This document shows, piece after piece, positions 7,167 to 16,221 of a stretch of 64,000 nucleotides of DNA. The first letter of the stretch is position 1, and the number at the start of each line of letters is the position of its first letter. The position numbers and the translations under genes are program-made. The DNA is taken from positions 62,001 to 126,000 of the forward strand of contig NZ_JAIOJZ010000018.1 of NCBI RefSeq assembly GCF_020404845.1, written 5' to 3'. The notes under the pieces are model-generated. The model was not told the DNA's origin, searched no databases, and saw only the letters and a program-made list of their open reading frames with translations. This DNA is from Streptomyces hyderabadensis. Lineage in GTDB: Bacteria; Actinomycetota; Actinomycetes; Streptomycetales; Streptomycetaceae.

Positions 7167-10091
7167 TCAGGGGCGGGTCGCCCGGTCCAGCTCGATGAGG
7201 ACCGAGTGGTACGCGCGGCCGGTCGCGCGGTCCATGCCGATCTCGCACATGCGGTTGGCGGACAGGTGGGCGTCGTACGGGCGCGAGGTCACCTCGGCGG
7301 CCTCCTTCGCCGTCGCCGAGGCCGTCAGCTCCGGGTGCAGCATGCCGCGGTCGCCGGCGAAGGCGCAGCATCCGGCGTCGTCCGGGACGACGACCTCGTC
7401 GGCGACGGCGTCGGCGACCGCGCGCAACTGGTCCACGTCGCCCAGGTGCTGCATCGAGCAGGTCGGGTGCAGCACCGCCGAACCGGTTCTACGGCGGATC
7501 GTCAGCCGCGGCAGCAGTTCCTCGGCGGCCCACACGACGGAGTCGATCACCTTCAGGCGCTCGTGCAGTTCCCGGTTGGCGTGCGTGAGGCGGGGGACGA
7601 CCTCGTGCCGGAGGCCCAGCGTGCAGGAGGAGGCGTCGACGACGAGCGGGAGCCGTCCGCCGTCGGTCCAGGCCCAGGCGGCCTCGACGACCCGGTTGGC
7701 CATCACGGTGTTGGCGTCCGGGTAGCCCTTGGAGTGCCAGATCGTCGAGCAGCAGGTCCCGGCGACGTCGTCGGGGATCCACACCGGGCGGCCGGCCCGG
7801 GCACAGACGTCGACCACGGCCTGCTGGAGCGAGGGGGCGCCGTCGCCCCCGGGTCCGCCGAAGATCCGGTTGACGCAGGCCGGGTAGTAGACGGCGCTCG
7901 CTCCCGCGCGGGTGGTGGGCGGTGCGGTGCGGGCGGCGGCGCCCGGGATCTCCGGCAGCCACTCGGGCACCAGGTCGGGTCGCACCGCCCGGCGGGCGAG
8001 GCCGGTGGCGGCCGCCAGCAGCCGGTCGCTGATCATCCCGGCCGCGCCGACCGCGAGGCGGGCGGACGCCTCGACGGTCTTGAACCGCTTGGCGGTGAGG
8101 GCGGCGATCCGCTCCTCGCGCGGCGAGTGCCTGCGGTGGCGGAAGTCCTTCATCAGGGCGCCGGTGTCGATGCCGACCGGACAGGCGATCGCGCAGGTGG
8201 AGTCGCCCGCGCAGGTCTCGACGGCGTCGTAGCCGTAGGAGGCGAGGAGTTGTTCCGCCACCGGCGAGCCGTCCGGCTGGCGCAGCATCTCCCTGCGCAG
8301 CACGATGCGTTGGCGCGGGGTGGTCGTCAGGTCGTGGCTGGGGCAGGTGGGTTCGCAGAAGCCGCACTCGATGCAGGGGTCGGCGACCGGTTCGATCCCG
8401 GGGATCGTCTTGAGCCCGCGCAGATGGGCCTTCGGGTCACGGTCGAGGACGACCCGGGGCGCCAGTACGCCCCCGGGGTCGATGACCTGTTTGACGCGCC
8501 ACATCAACTCGGTCGCCCCGGGCCCCCATTCCAGCTCCAGGAACGGGGCGATGTTGCGCCCGGTGGCGTGTTCCGCCTTCAGCGACCCGTCGAACCGTTC
8601 CACGGTCATCCGGCAGAAGTCGTCCATGAACGCCGCGTACCGGTCGACGTCGGAGGCCTTGGACGCGTCGAAGGCGAGCAGGAAGTGCAGGTTGCCGTGG
8701 GCGGCGTGACCGGCGACGGCGGCGTCGAAGCCGTGCTCCGCCTGGAGCGCGAGCAGTTCCCCGCAGGCGTCGGCCAGCCGGGACGGCGGGACGGCGAAGT
8801 CCTCCGTGATCAGGGTGGTGCCCGCCGGGCGGGAGCCGCCGACCGCGGTGACGAAGGCCTTGCGGGCCTTCCAGTAGCCGGAGATCACCTTGGCGTCGCG
8901 GGTGAACTCGTTGGTCACCGAGGCGACCGGCGCGACCAGGTCCAGCCGCTCGACGACCGCGGCCGCCGCCCGCTCGAAGGCCTCCTGCCCCGCCTCGTCG
9001 GGGGCCCGGAACTCGACCAGCAGGGCCGCCGTCTCCCGCGGCAGACCTGCCCAGTCGGCCGGGACGCCCCGCACGCTCACCGAGGCGCGCAGCGTGTTGC
9101 CGTCCATCAGCTCGACGGCGATCGCCCCGGCCTCGTTGAAGAGGGGGACGGCCGCCGCGGCGGCGGTCAGCGAGGGGAAGAAGAGCAGTCCGGTGGAGAC
9201 CTCGCGGTCCAGCGGCAGGGTGTCGAACACGACCTCGGAGATGAACCCGAAGGTGCCCTCGGACCCGACCATGAGCCCGCGCAGGATCTCAACGGGCGTG
9301 GCGCCGTCCAGGAAGGCGTCCAGCCGGTAGCCGTTGGTGTTCTTGATCTCGTACTTGGCCCGGATCCGGGCGGTGAGGGCCCGGTCCTCATCGATCTCCG
9401 CCTTGAGCGCCAGCAGCCCCGCGCACAGCTCCGGTTCGGCCCGGGCCAGCGTCTCGTCCGCGTGCGGGCCGGCGGTGTCGACGACGGTGCCGCTCGGCAG
9501 CACGAAGGTCAGCGAGGCCAGCGTGCGGTACGAGTTGCGGGTGGTGCCCGCGGTCATGCCGGAGGCGTTGTTGGCGACGACGCCGCCGACCGTGCAGGCG
9601 ATGGCGCTGGCCGGGTCGGGCCCCAGGATCCTGCCGTACCGGGCGAGGGTCGCGTTGGCCCGCACCACCGTGGTGCCGGGGCGGATGCGGGCCCGTGCGC
9701 CGTTGTCCAGGACCTCGATGCCGGTGAAGTGGCGGCGCACGTCGACGAGGATGTCCTCGCCCTGGGCCTGGCCGTTCAGGCTGGTGCCGGCGGCGCGGAA
9801 GACGACGTGGCGGCCGTGGTCGCGCGCGTACGCCAGCACCGCGGCGACGTCGTCGGCGTTCTCGGGGAGCACGACGACCTGTGGCACGAACCGGTAGGGG
9901 CTGGCGTCGGAGGCGTACTTCACCAGGTCGGAGATCTTCCAGAGGACCTTGTCCGGGCCCAGCAGCGCGGTCAGGCCGGCCCGCAGCGGCTCGGGGGTCC
10001 CCGTGGCCCCGGCGTCGGGCACCCGGTCCGCGGACGCGGCGCGGGCCGTGCCGGGACGCAGGCTCTCCGGCTTGGGCTCCAGCAGGGGCAT
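7167..10091 (-). CDS. FAD-linked and iron-sulfur oxidoreductase (D-lactate dehydrogenase-like, fused)
   Basis: A 974-residue fusion. The N-terminal part (about 45-290) is a PCMH-type FAD domain (FRAAGTSLNGQAQGEDILVD, then GTTRNSYRTLASLTFVLPSG). Next comes the FAD-oxidase C-terminal domain with an HAAHGNLHF segment. A 4Fe-4S ferredoxin domain follows, with CIECGFCEPTCP and CAGDSTCAIACPVG. Two CCG half-domains end the protein (GTCCSTIWHSKG and GCCAFAGDRG). This is the fused GlcD/GlcF-like arrangement of membrane-associated quinone-linked D-lactate or 2-hydroxyacid dehydrogenases. Substrate is not decided by the sequence. It stands alone; a hairpin at 10139-10177 separates it from the operon upstream. 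Confidence 0.88.
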   Translation of the reverse strand: MPLLEPKPESLRPGTARAASADRVPDAGATGTPEPLRAGLTALLGPDKVLWKISDLVKYASDASPYRFVPQVVVLPENADDVAAVLAYARDHGRHVVFRAAGTSLNGQAQGEDILVDVRRHFTGIEVLDNGARARIRPGTTVVRANATLARYGRILGPDPASAIACTVGGVVANNASGMTAGTTRNSYRTLASLTFVLPSGTVVDTAGPHADETLARAEPELCAGLLALKAEIDEDRALTARIRAKYEIKNTNGYRLDAFLDGATPVEILRGLMVGSEGTFGFISEVVFDTLPLDREVSTGLLFFPSLTAAAAAVPLFNEAGAIAVELMDGNTLRASVSVRGVPADWAGLPRETAALLVEFRAPDEAGQEAFERAAAAVVERLDLVAPVASVTNEFTRDAKVISGYWKARKAFVTAVGGSRPAGTTLITEDFAVPPSRLADACGELLALQAEHGFDAAVAGHAAHGNLHFLLAFDASKASDVDRYAAFMDDFCRMTVERFDGSLKAEHATGRNIAPFLELEWGPGATELMWRVKQVIDPGGVLAPRVVLDRDPKAHLRGLKTIPGIEPVADPCIECGFCEPTCPSHDLTTTPRQRIVLRREMLRQPDGSPVAEQLLASYGYDAVETCAGDSTCAIACPVGIDTGALMKDFRHRRHSPREERIAALTAKRFKTVEASARLAVGAAGMISDRLLAAATGLARRAVRPDLVPEWLPEIPGAAARTAPPTTRAGASAVYYPACVNRIFGGPGGDGAPSLQQAVVDVCARAGRPVWIPDDVAGTCCSTIWHSKGYPDANTVMANRVVEAAWAWTDGGRLPLVVDASSCTLGLRHEVVPRLTHANRELHERLKVIDSVVWAAEELLPRLTIRRRTGSAVLHPTCSMQHLGDVDQLRAVADAVADEVVVPDDAGCCAFAGDRGMLHPELTASATAKEAAEVTSRPYDAHLSANRMCEIGMDRATGRAYHSVLIELDRATRP

Positions 10092-10138
10092 GGCGTTCGA
10101 CTCCCACGGTCTCGATCGGTGCTGATCAGCGTACGGCT

Positions 10139-10177
10139 GCCGGGCCCGCCGGCCCGGGCGGGGCGGACGGGCCCGGC
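10139..10177 (-). terminator. Hairpin after ridA-like gene
   Basis: Two perfect 10-base arms, GCCGGGCCCG (10139-10148) and CGGGCCCGGC (10168-10177), with a 19-base loop, begin 6 bases past the stop of the RidA-like gene on the minus strand. There is no T-run, as usual in Streptomyces. It probably ends the creatininase-enolase-RidA transcript before the FAD/FeS gene. Confidence 0.55.
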
Positions 10178-10182
10178 ACGGT

Positions 10183-10590
10183 TCATCCGGGCAGGTCCGG
10201 GCCGGGCAGGAGGGCCACCACGTCGATCTCGACGAGGATGTCCATCAGGTCCGACCCGACCGTGGTGCGCACCGGGCAGGGTTGTTCGAAGAAGGCCCGG
10301 TAGGCCGCGTCGTACGCGGCGAAGTCCCGCTCGAGGTGTCGCAGGTGCGCCGTGACCTTCACGACGTCCCGCAGGGTCAGGCCGCGCGCGGCGAGGACCG
10401 CCGCCACATTGCGCAGCACCTGTTCGGTCTGCGCCGCGACACCCTCCGGTACGGCGCCGGTGACGGGGTCCTGCGGGCCGAATCCGGCCGTGAACAGGAA
10501 CCCGCCGGCCACCACCCCCTGGGAGTAGGCGCCCGCGGGCCGGGGTGCCCCGGGTGTGTGCACGGCCTGCTTTCCGGTCGGTCCGCTCAT
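10183..10590 (-). CDS. RidA (YjgF/YER057c/UK114) family protein
   Basis: 135 residues. The family fold is clear (AYSQGVVAGGFLFTAGFGPQDP; LRNVAAVLAARGLTLRDVVKVT). The conserved arginine that grips the substrate carboxylate is in FFEQPCPVRTTVG, followed by the conserved VEIDVVA. RidA proteins hydrolyse reactive enamine/imine intermediates to keto acids plus ammonia. The start codon overlaps the stop of the enolase-superfamily gene by ATGA (10587-10590), so translation is coupled. In this operon it may detoxify or complete a step after an elimination reaction; that is inference. Confidence 0.9.
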   Translation of the reverse strand: MSGPTGKQAVHTPGAPRPAGAYSQGVVAGGFLFTAGFGPQDPVTGAVPEGVAAQTEQVLRNVAAVLAARGLTLRDVVKVTAHLRHLERDFAAYDAAYRAFFEQPCPVRTTVGSDLMDILVEIDVVALLPGPDLPG

Positions 10591-11714
10591 CCGGTCAGGT
10601 CACCGTCCCGCTCGTTGACGCCCGCGTAGTGGCGGAGCTTGTCCTCGTCCACGCTCACGCCCAGGCCCGGTCCCGACGGCACCCGCAGCCGGCCGTTCGC
10701 CAGGTGCAGCGGCTCGATGATGTCGTCCGCGTGCAGGTAGTACATGCTGTCGATGGCCCGGGAGAGGACGGGGGTGCTCGACACGACGGCCAGGTGCGCG
10801 GCCGTGGCGATGCCGAGTTCGCCGCCGCTGTGCAGGTTCATGCCCAGACCGAAGGTCTCGCAGTGCGCGGCGAGCGCCTTGGTCGCGGCGATGCCGCCCC
10901 ACTTGTAGACGTCGCCGTGGATGACGTCGACCGCGTTCAGCCGCATGGCGGGGGCGAAGTCCTCGAAGCGGACGACGCACATGTTGGTGCACAGCGGGAT
11001 GCGTACCTTCGCCTTCACCTGGGCCATGCCCTCGATGCCGACGCAGGGGTCCTCCAGGTACTCCAGGTCGAGGTCCTCCAGGGCGATGCCGGCCCGGACG
11101 GAGTCGGGGACGGACCAGGCCGCGTTGGGGTCGACGCGCAGGTCCACGCCGGGCAGCGCCTCGCGGACCGCGCGCAGGATGGCGACGTCGCCCGCGCAGT
11201 CCTTGGTGCCCTTGAGCTTGACGGCGTCGAAGCCGCCCTCCTCGACGACCCGCACCGCGTGCTCGGCCATGGCCTTCGGCAGGTCGGCCGGCGTCGCTCC
11301 CGGTGCGTCGGCGCGGGTGATCAGCGCGGTGATCGGGACCTCGTCGCGGACGGCGCCGCCCAGCAGGTCGGTGACGGACTGGCCGGTGGCCTTGCCCATC
11401 GCGTCCCAGCAGGCGACGTCGACGGCGGCGATGGCCGCGTAGCCGAGGTAGCCGTAGAAGAAGGGCACCATGTGCTGCTTGCGGTGGAAGCCCTCCAGGG
11501 CGAACGGGCTGGTTCCGATCAGGTCCGGCACCATCCGGCGGACGATCGCGGCGACCGGCGCGCCCCACATCGTCTCGCCCCAGCCTTCCACGCCGGCGTC
11601 GGTGCGCACCCGGACGACGGTGCGGGTCTCGCCGGTCTTGGTCTCGAAGGAACTGGTGAAGGGGTTGACGAGTGGGAGGTTGACGACCCACACGTCGACG
11701 TCGGTGATCTTCAT
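10587..11714 (-). CDS. Enolase-superfamily enzyme, glucarate dehydratase-like (mandelate racemase/MLE fold)
   Basis: 375 residues, ATG at 11714 chosen because the conserved capping-domain N-terminus (MKITDVDVWVVNLPL) begins there. The barrel domain has the KxK base motif in AVKLKGTK, metal ligands in LRVDPNAAWS, YLEDP and the third acidic block around DVIHGDVYKWGG, and a C-terminal HSGGELGI. DPN-AWS, EDP and TNMCVV resemble the glucarate dehydratase subgroup, so acid-sugar dehydration or a related racemisation is likely. Substrate unproven. Middle gene of the creatininase-enolase-RidA set; 23 bases separate it from the gene upstream. Confidence 0.82.
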   Translation of the reverse strand: MKITDVDVWVVNLPLVNPFTSSFETKTGETRTVVRVRTDAGVEGWGETMWGAPVAAIVRRMVPDLIGTSPFALEGFHRKQHMVPFFYGYLGYAAIAAVDVACWDAMGKATGQSVTDLLGGAVRDEVPITALITRADAPGATPADLPKAMAEHAVRVVEEGGFDAVKLKGTKDCAGDVAILRAVREALPGVDLRVDPNAAWSVPDSVRAGIALEDLDLEYLEDPCVGIEGMAQVKAKVRIPLCTNMCVVRFEDFAPAMRLNAVDVIHGDVYKWGGIAATKALAAHCETFGLGMNLHSGGELGIATAAHLAVVSSTPVLSRAIDSMYYLHADDIIEPLHLANGRLRVPSGPGLGVSVDEDKLRHYAGVNERDGDLTG

Positions 11715-11737
11715 TGCTGCTCCTCGCATCATGGGGG

Positions 11738-12508
11738 TCACCGGCTCGCCGCGTCGAAGGCCCGGATCGCCCGGGCCAGTCCTCGCGCCCGGCCGTCCAG
11801 GAGCCGGCCGCCCCGGTCGGCGTCGGCGCCGGAGGCGTCGTCGGTGGCGCCGTCGACCCGCTCCCACTCGCCGTGGCGTTCGACGGTCAGTCCGGGGTGG
11901 GGCGGATGGTCGAACAGCGGCGGCGGCTGGACGGGGGCGCGGGCGGGCACGGGGGTGTGCACCAGCTCGGGGTGCGCCGCCAGCATCAGGGAGGTCTCGA
12001 ACCAGCCCGCGTGCCCGGGGGTGACGTCCGGCCGTCCGGCCTCGTCCCCGTCCTCGTCGGCGGTGAGGGTCCAGTACGAGCAGGCGGCGACCGTGACCCG
12101 GGCACGCAGCGCGAACCGCTTCACGGCGAGCCGCATGATCTCGTCGTTGCCGCCGTGGCCGTTGACGACCATGACCCGGCGGTACCCGCTGGTCACGAGC
12201 GAGTCGAGGACGTCGTCCAGTACGGCGCCCAGGGTGGCGGCGGAGAGCGAGACGGCCGCCGCGAACAGGTGGTGCGGGCTGTGCCCGAAGGGCAGCGCGG
12301 GCAGCCGCACGACCTCGGGTGGGGCGGGCTCCCGGTCGAGGAGGGCCAGCGCCCGGTCCACGACCTCCTCCACCAGGAGCGTGTCGGTCCCCATCGGCAG
12401 ATGCCCGGCGTGCTGCTCCTGCGAGCCGACGGGCAGCAGGGCGATGCCCCGCTCGCCGGCCCGGCGGACCTCGCGCCAGGTGAGTTCGGTCAGTCTCGAT
12501 TGGCTCAC
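11738..12508 (-). CDS. Creatininase-family amidohydrolase
   Basis: 256 residues from GTG 12508, with GAGAGG just upstream. Family motifs are present: GSQEQHAGHLPMGTD near the N-terminus supplies metal-binding Glu, His and Asp, and VVNGHGGND lies mid-protein, followed by PGHAGWFETSLML. These enzymes hydrolyse cyclic amides such as creatinine or formamide-type bonds using two metal ions. First gene of the leftward operon with the enolase-superfamily enzyme and RidA. Divergent from a stand-alone ROK protein only 41 bases away, so the promoters overlap. True substrate unknown. Confidence 0.85.
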   Translation of the reverse strand: MSQSRLTELTWREVRRAGERGIALLPVGSQEQHAGHLPMGTDTLLVEEVVDRALALLDREPAPPEVVRLPALPFGHSPHHLFAAAVSLSAATLGAVLDDVLDSLVTSGYRRVMVVNGHGGNDEIMRLAVKRFALRARVTVAACSYWTLTADEDGDEAGRPDVTPGHAGWFETSLMLAAHPELVHTPVPARAPVQPPPLFDHPPHPGLTVERHGEWERVDGATDDASGADADRGGRLLDGRARGLARAIRAFDAASR

Positions 12509-12549
12509 GGTGCTACCTCTCCGAAACGGGGCCGTGGCAGAGTCGGCGC

Positions 12550-13509
12550 ATGGTCCACAAAAGTTCTCCGTTGCGACTGGTCCCGGATGCCGCGGAGCAA
12601 CCGTTCGCTCCCGCGGCACCGCGGCGGCTGGGGGCCGTCGAGCTGGTGCCCGGCCGGGTCGGGGCGGCCGTGCTGTCCATGGCCGGGCAGGTCCTCGACC
12701 GCACCGAGTCCTCGTACGACGCGGCCACCGCGACGCCCGCGGACATCGACGGGGCACTGGCCCGGGTGGCCGGTGTGTTCGCCGGCCGGGAGGTCCAGGG
12801 GATCGGGGTGGCCGCCGCGGGCCTCGTGGACCCCCTGACCGGACTGATCCTCGAGGTCAACGACGTGCCGGCGCTGCACGGCTATCCGGTGACGGAACGG
12901 CTCGGCGCCCTCACCGGGGCCGGGGTGCACCTGGAGCACCGGGCGCGGCTCCAGGTGCTCGGCGACCGCTGGTTCGGCGCGGGCCGCGGACGGCGCACCT
13001 TCGCCTCGGTCTCGACCGGCGAGGTACTCGGGGTGGGCGTCCTCTACGACGGTGAGGTGATGGCTCCGCCCGGCGGGCGCAGCGGCGCGCACATGACCGT
13101 GTCGGCGAGCGGCGAGCGCTGCACGTGCGGGAGCCGGGGCTGCTGGAAGACCCTGGCCACGACCGGCTGGCTGCGGGCCAGGGCACGCGCCGCGGGGCTC
13201 GGGGAGGCGAGGTCGCTGGCCGAGCTGGTGCGCAGTGGGGACCCGCTCGCCGGGCGGGTGGTGGAGGAGTACGCGCACAATCTGGCCCTGGGGCTGGTGA
13301 ACGTGCAGCAGCTCTTCGCGCCGGGCCTGTTCATCCTGCACGGCGAGGCGCGGGAGGGCGGTGAGCGCTTCCGCACCGTGGTGGAGGAGCGGCTGCGGGA
13401 CGCGGTCGCCTTCGCGGGGGCCGAGCAGCCGCGGGTGCTGGTCGGCACCGCCGCGGTCGACGACGTGGCGCTGCTCGGCGGGGCGGGCCTGGTGCTGTCG
13501 CACCTCTAG
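12550..13509 (+). CDS. Stand-alone ROK-domain protein lacking HTH and catalytic residues
   Basis: 319 residues. A ROK fold is clear from IGVAAAGLVDPLTG, YPVTERL and the zinc loop CTCGSRGCWK preceded by GAHMTVSASGE. Unlike ROK repressors it has no N-terminal winged helix; only a short basic leader precedes the fold. Unlike ROK kinases the first phosphate loop has lost its Asp-Gly-Thr pattern (GAVELVPGRVG), and the usual ENDxN with the catalytic aspartate reads LEHRARL. It should therefore neither bind DNA as a ROK repressor nor phosphorylate sugar. A -10-like CAGAGT ends 6 bases before the ATG, so the mRNA may be leaderless. Convergent with the ABC transporter operon (11 bases between stops). 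Confidence 0.75.
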   Translation: MVHKSSPLRLVPDAAEQPFAPAAPRRLGAVELVPGRVGAAVLSMAGQVLDRTESSYDAATATPADIDGALARVAGVFAGREVQGIGVAAAGLVDPLTGLILEVNDVPALHGYPVTERLGALTGAGVHLEHRARLQVLGDRWFGAGRGRRTFASVSTGEVLGVGVLYDGEVMAPPGGRSGAHMTVSASGERCTCGSRGCWKTLATTGWLRARARAAGLGEARSLAELVRSGDPLAGRVVEEYAHNLALGLVNVQQLFAPGLFILHGEAREGGERFRTVVEERLRDAVAFAGAEQPRVLVGTAAVDDVALLGGAGLVLSHL

Positions 13510-13520
13510 CGCGGGGTGCT

Positions 13521-14447
13521 TCATCGGCTCGCCCCGTCCGCCGCTTCGTCCGCCGGTCCGGCCGTCGGGGCGGACGCGCGTGCCGCGGCCCGGCGGCCCC
13601 GGCGCGGGTCGAGGACCGGTACGGCGTCGAGCAGTTGCCGTGTGTAGGGGTGCCGCGGGGTGCGCAGGACCGCCGTCGCGTCACCGACCTCGACCAGGCT
13701 GCCGCGGCTCATCACGGCGACCCGGTCGGCCACCTGCGCCACCACGGCGAGGCTGTGCGAGACGAAGACGTAGGTGAGGCCCAGCCGCTGTTGCAGGTCG
13801 GCCAGGAGGTCCAGGACGGTCGCCTGCACGGAGACGTCCAGGGCGCTGGTCGGCTCGTCCAGCACCAGCAGCCGGGGGTGGAGGGCCAGGGCCCGGGCGA
13901 TGGAGACGCGCTGGCGCTGGCCGCCGGAGAACTCGTGCGGGTAGCGGTCCTGGATGCCGGCGTCCAGGCCGACGGCTGCCAGGAGTTCCCCGACGCGTTC
14001 CCGGTTGCGGGCGCGTGCGCGCCGTCCGCGTGCCTCGGGGTCGTGGGTGACCAGGGGTTCGGCGACGATGTCGGTGATGCGCATGCGGGGGTTCATGCTG
14101 GAGTAGGGGTCCTGGAGGACGACCTGCATCCGGCGCCGTACGCCGCGCAGTTCGGAGGCGGTGAGGGCGGCGAGGTCCTGTCCGTCGAAGCGCACGCTGC
14201 CGGCGGTGGGTTCGAGGAGTCCGAGGAGCAGCCGGGTGAGGGTGGTCTTGCCGCAGCCGGACTCGCCGACCAGGGCCAGGGTCTCGCCCTCGTGGACGTC
14301 GAGCGACACGTCGTCGACGGCGACGGTCGGGCGCCTGCCGCCGAACTCCTTGCGCAGACCGTTCAGTTCGAGGAGGGGCCGGCCGGCCGCGGGGGCGCCT
14401 GCGGCGGCATCCGCCGTGTCGGTGGCGTCGGTGGTGTCGGTGCTCAT
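13521..14447 (-). CDS. Peptide/nickel ABC transporter ATP-binding protein (OppF/DppF-like)
   Basis: 308 residues. Walker A GESGCGKTT at 61-69, Q-loop VVLQDPYSSMNPR, signature FSGGQRQR, Walker B LLVLDEPTSALD and the switch His in FVSHSLAVV are all intact. A C-terminal oligopeptide-transporter extension (RHPYTRQLLDAVP) marks the Opp/Dpp subfamily. Last gene of a five-gene importer operon; its ATG overlaps the stop of the upstream ATPase by ATGA (14444-14447). Works as a heterodimer with that ATPase to power import through the two permeases. The C-terminus is Ala/Arg-rich and variable. Confidence 0.93.
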   Translation of the reverse strand: MSTDTTDATDTADAAAGAPAAGRPLLELNGLRKEFGGRRPTVAVDDVSLDVHEGETLALVGESGCGKTTLTRLLLGLLEPTAGSVRFDGQDLAALTASELRGVRRRMQVVLQDPYSSMNPRMRITDIVAEPLVTHDPEARGRRARARNRERVGELLAAVGLDAGIQDRYPHEFSGGQRQRVSIARALALHPRLLVLDEPTSALDVSVQATVLDLLADLQQRLGLTYVFVSHSLAVVAQVADRVAVMSRGSLVEVGDATAVLRTPRHPYTRQLLDAVPVLDPRRGRRAAARASAPTAGPADEAADGASR

Positions 14448-15310
14448 GCCGCCTCCAGTCGGGGGGTGGCCGCCAGCAGCCTGCGGGTGTAGGGGTCGGC
14501 CGGGCGGTCGAACACGTCGAGGACGTCGCCGGTCTCGACGACCCGGCCCTGGTGCATGACCACGACCCGGTCGGCGGTCTCCGCGACGACCGCGAGGTCG
14601 TGGGTGATCAGTACGACGGCCATGCCGTGCTTGTGCTGCAGGGTGACCAGGAGGTCGAGGATCTGGCGCTGCACGGTGACGTCCAGCGCGGTGGTCGGTT
14701 CGTCGGCGATCAGGACGCGGGGCCGGGCCACCAGCGCGGTGGCGATCATCACGCGCTGGCGCAGGCCGCCGGAGAGTTCGTGCGGGTACTGGCGGTAGCG
14801 CAGGGCCGGGTCGGGGATGCCGACCTCGTCCAGGGCCGCCAGCGCGGCCTCCTTGGCCTCGGCACGGGAGATGCCGGTGTGGTGCCTGAGCACCTCGGCC
14901 ACCTGGGCGCCGACGCGCTGGAGCGGGTCGAGGCAGGTCATCGGGTCCTGGAAGACCATGGCGATGTCGCGGCCCCGGACCCGGCCGAGTTCCTTCTCGG
15001 AGAGTTTCAGCAGGTCGCGTCCGCCGAAGCGGATCTCGCCGCCCGCGTAGACGCACGGCGGGCTCGGGTTGAGGCGCAGCACGGACAGCGCGGTGGCGCT
15101 CTTGCCGCTGCCGGACTCCCCCACCACGGCGAGGGTCTCGCCGGCCCGGACGTGCAGGGAGACGTCCTGGACGGCGTGGACGACGGAGCCTTCCAGGCGG
15201 AAGTCGACGCTGAGGCCGTCGATCTCCAGGAGCGGCGGCTGCGCCGCGGGACGCCGCGGCGTGTCGGCCGTCGGTCGGTCGGGTCCGGTGGTCGGTCGGT
15301 CGTTGCTCAT
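14444..15310 (-). CDS. Peptide/nickel ABC transporter ATP-binding protein (OppD/DppD-like)
   Basis: 288 residues. Walker A GESGSGKS at 64-71, Q-loop MVFQDPMTCLDPL, signature LSGGLRQR, Walker B VLIADEPTTALD, and switch His in LITHDLAVVAE. The C-terminal PYTRRLLAATP is the subfamily's tail. Fourth gene of the operon; ATGA overlaps on both sides (15307-15310 and 14444-14447). Pairs with the OppF-like ATPase on the cytoplasmic face. Substrate is set by the binding protein at the head of the operon. Confidence 0.93.
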   Translation of the reverse strand: MSNDRPTTGPDRPTADTPRRPAAQPPLLEIDGLSVDFRLEGSVVHAVQDVSLHVRAGETLAVVGESGSGKSATALSVLRLNPSPPCVYAGGEIRFGGRDLLKLSEKELGRVRGRDIAMVFQDPMTCLDPLQRVGAQVAEVLRHHTGISRAEAKEAALAALDEVGIPDPALRYRQYPHELSGGLRQRVMIATALVARPRVLIADEPTTALDVTVQRQILDLLVTLQHKHGMAVVLITHDLAVVAETADRVVVMHQGRVVETGDVLDVFDRPADPYTRRLLAATPRLEAA

Positions 15311-16221
15311 CGGCGGTAGGCCTTCGGGTCCGCGACGTCCCGCAGGGCGTCGCCGGTGATGTTGATGGCGAGGGAGGTCAGCATCAGCGCGATGCCGGGG
15401 AAGACGGCGACCCACCAGGAGGTGCCCAGGTAGAGCTGGCCGTCGGAGAGCATGCCGCCCCAGGTGACCGTCCCCTTGGGGACGCCCAGGCCGAGGTAGC
15501 TGAGGGAGGCCTCGGCGACGATGGCGGCGGCCACGTGCAGGGTGCCGATGGTGGCCAGCGGCGCCATCACGTTGGGCAGCAGGTGGCGGCGCATGATGGT
15601 GACGTCCCTGACGCCGATCGCGCGGGCCTCGGTGACGAAGTCGCGGGTGCGCAGCGACATCACCTCGGAGCGCACGACGCGGGCGTAGGAGACCCAGCCG
15701 GTGAAGCCGAGCACCACGATCACCACCCACAGGCCGGAGCCGAGGAAGCCGACGACGGCGAGGGCCAGCAGCAGCGAGGGGAAGGCGAGTTGGACGTCGG
15801 CGAGCCGCATGAGGGTGCGGTCGGCCCAGCCGCCGAAGTACCCGGAGGCGAGGCCCACCACGGTGCCGATGACCCCGGCGAGCAGCGCCGCGCCCGCTCC
15901 GACGAGCAGGGAGACCCGGGTGCCGTAGACGACGCGCGAGAGCATGTCGCGGCCGAGCTGGTCGGTGCCGAGGAGGTGGGCGCCGCTGCCGCCGTCCTGC
16001 CAGGCGGGCGGCCGCAGTCGCAGCAGCAGGTTCTGGGTGTTGGGGTCGTAGGGGGCGAGCAGGGGCGCGAACACCGCGGCGACCAGCAGCAGTACGAGCA
16101 CGGCCAGGGCCACCGCGGCGAGCTTGTTGCGCAGCAGGCCGCGCAGGACGACGGGTCCGGAGCCGCGGGACGGTTTGGGCTGCGGGCTCGCGTCGGTCGC
16201 GGCCGGGGACATGACGGTCAT
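15307..16221 (-). CDS. Peptide ABC transporter permease (OppC/DppC-like)
   Basis: 304 residues. The N-terminal OppC-type membrane helix (LAAVALAVLVLLLVAAVFAPL) precedes the conserved HLLGTDQLGRDMLSRV motif that defines this permease type. The permease EAA-like loop is EARAIGVRDVTIMRRHLLPN. Several further membrane segments follow. ATG 16221 overlaps the previous stop by ATGA (16218-16221), which decides the start over an internal ATG three codons later. Forms the membrane channel with the DppB-like permease. Confidence 0.92.
   Translation of the reverse strand: MTVMSPAATDASPQPKPSRGSGPVVLRGLLRNKLAAVALAVLVLLLVAAVFAPLLAPYDPNTQNLLLRLRPPAWQDGGSGAHLLGTDQLGRDMLSRVVYGTRVSLLVGAGAALLAGVIGTVVGLASGYFGGWADRTLMRLADVQLAFPSLLLALAVVGFLGSGLWVVIVVLGFTGWVSYARVVRSEVMSLRTRDFVTEARAIGVRDVTIMRRHLLPNVMAPLATIGTLHVAAAIVAEASLSYLGLGVPKGTVTWGGMLSDGQLYLGTSWWVAVFPGIALMLTSLAINITGDALRDVADPKAYRR

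Noticed and set aside
7143..7178. ACCCGCC...GGCGGGT inverted repeat as terminator after the STAS gene
   Set aside because: The stem is 7 bases with a 22-base loop and one arm lies inside the convergent dehydrogenase gene; too weak to call.
7206..10355. A 1049-codon open frame opposite the FAD/iron-sulfur gene
   Set aside because: It is antisense to a gene with clear FAD and 4Fe-4S motifs; its translation is low-complexity (Gly/Val/Arg/Asp) with no domain. Long antisense frames are common at this G+C.
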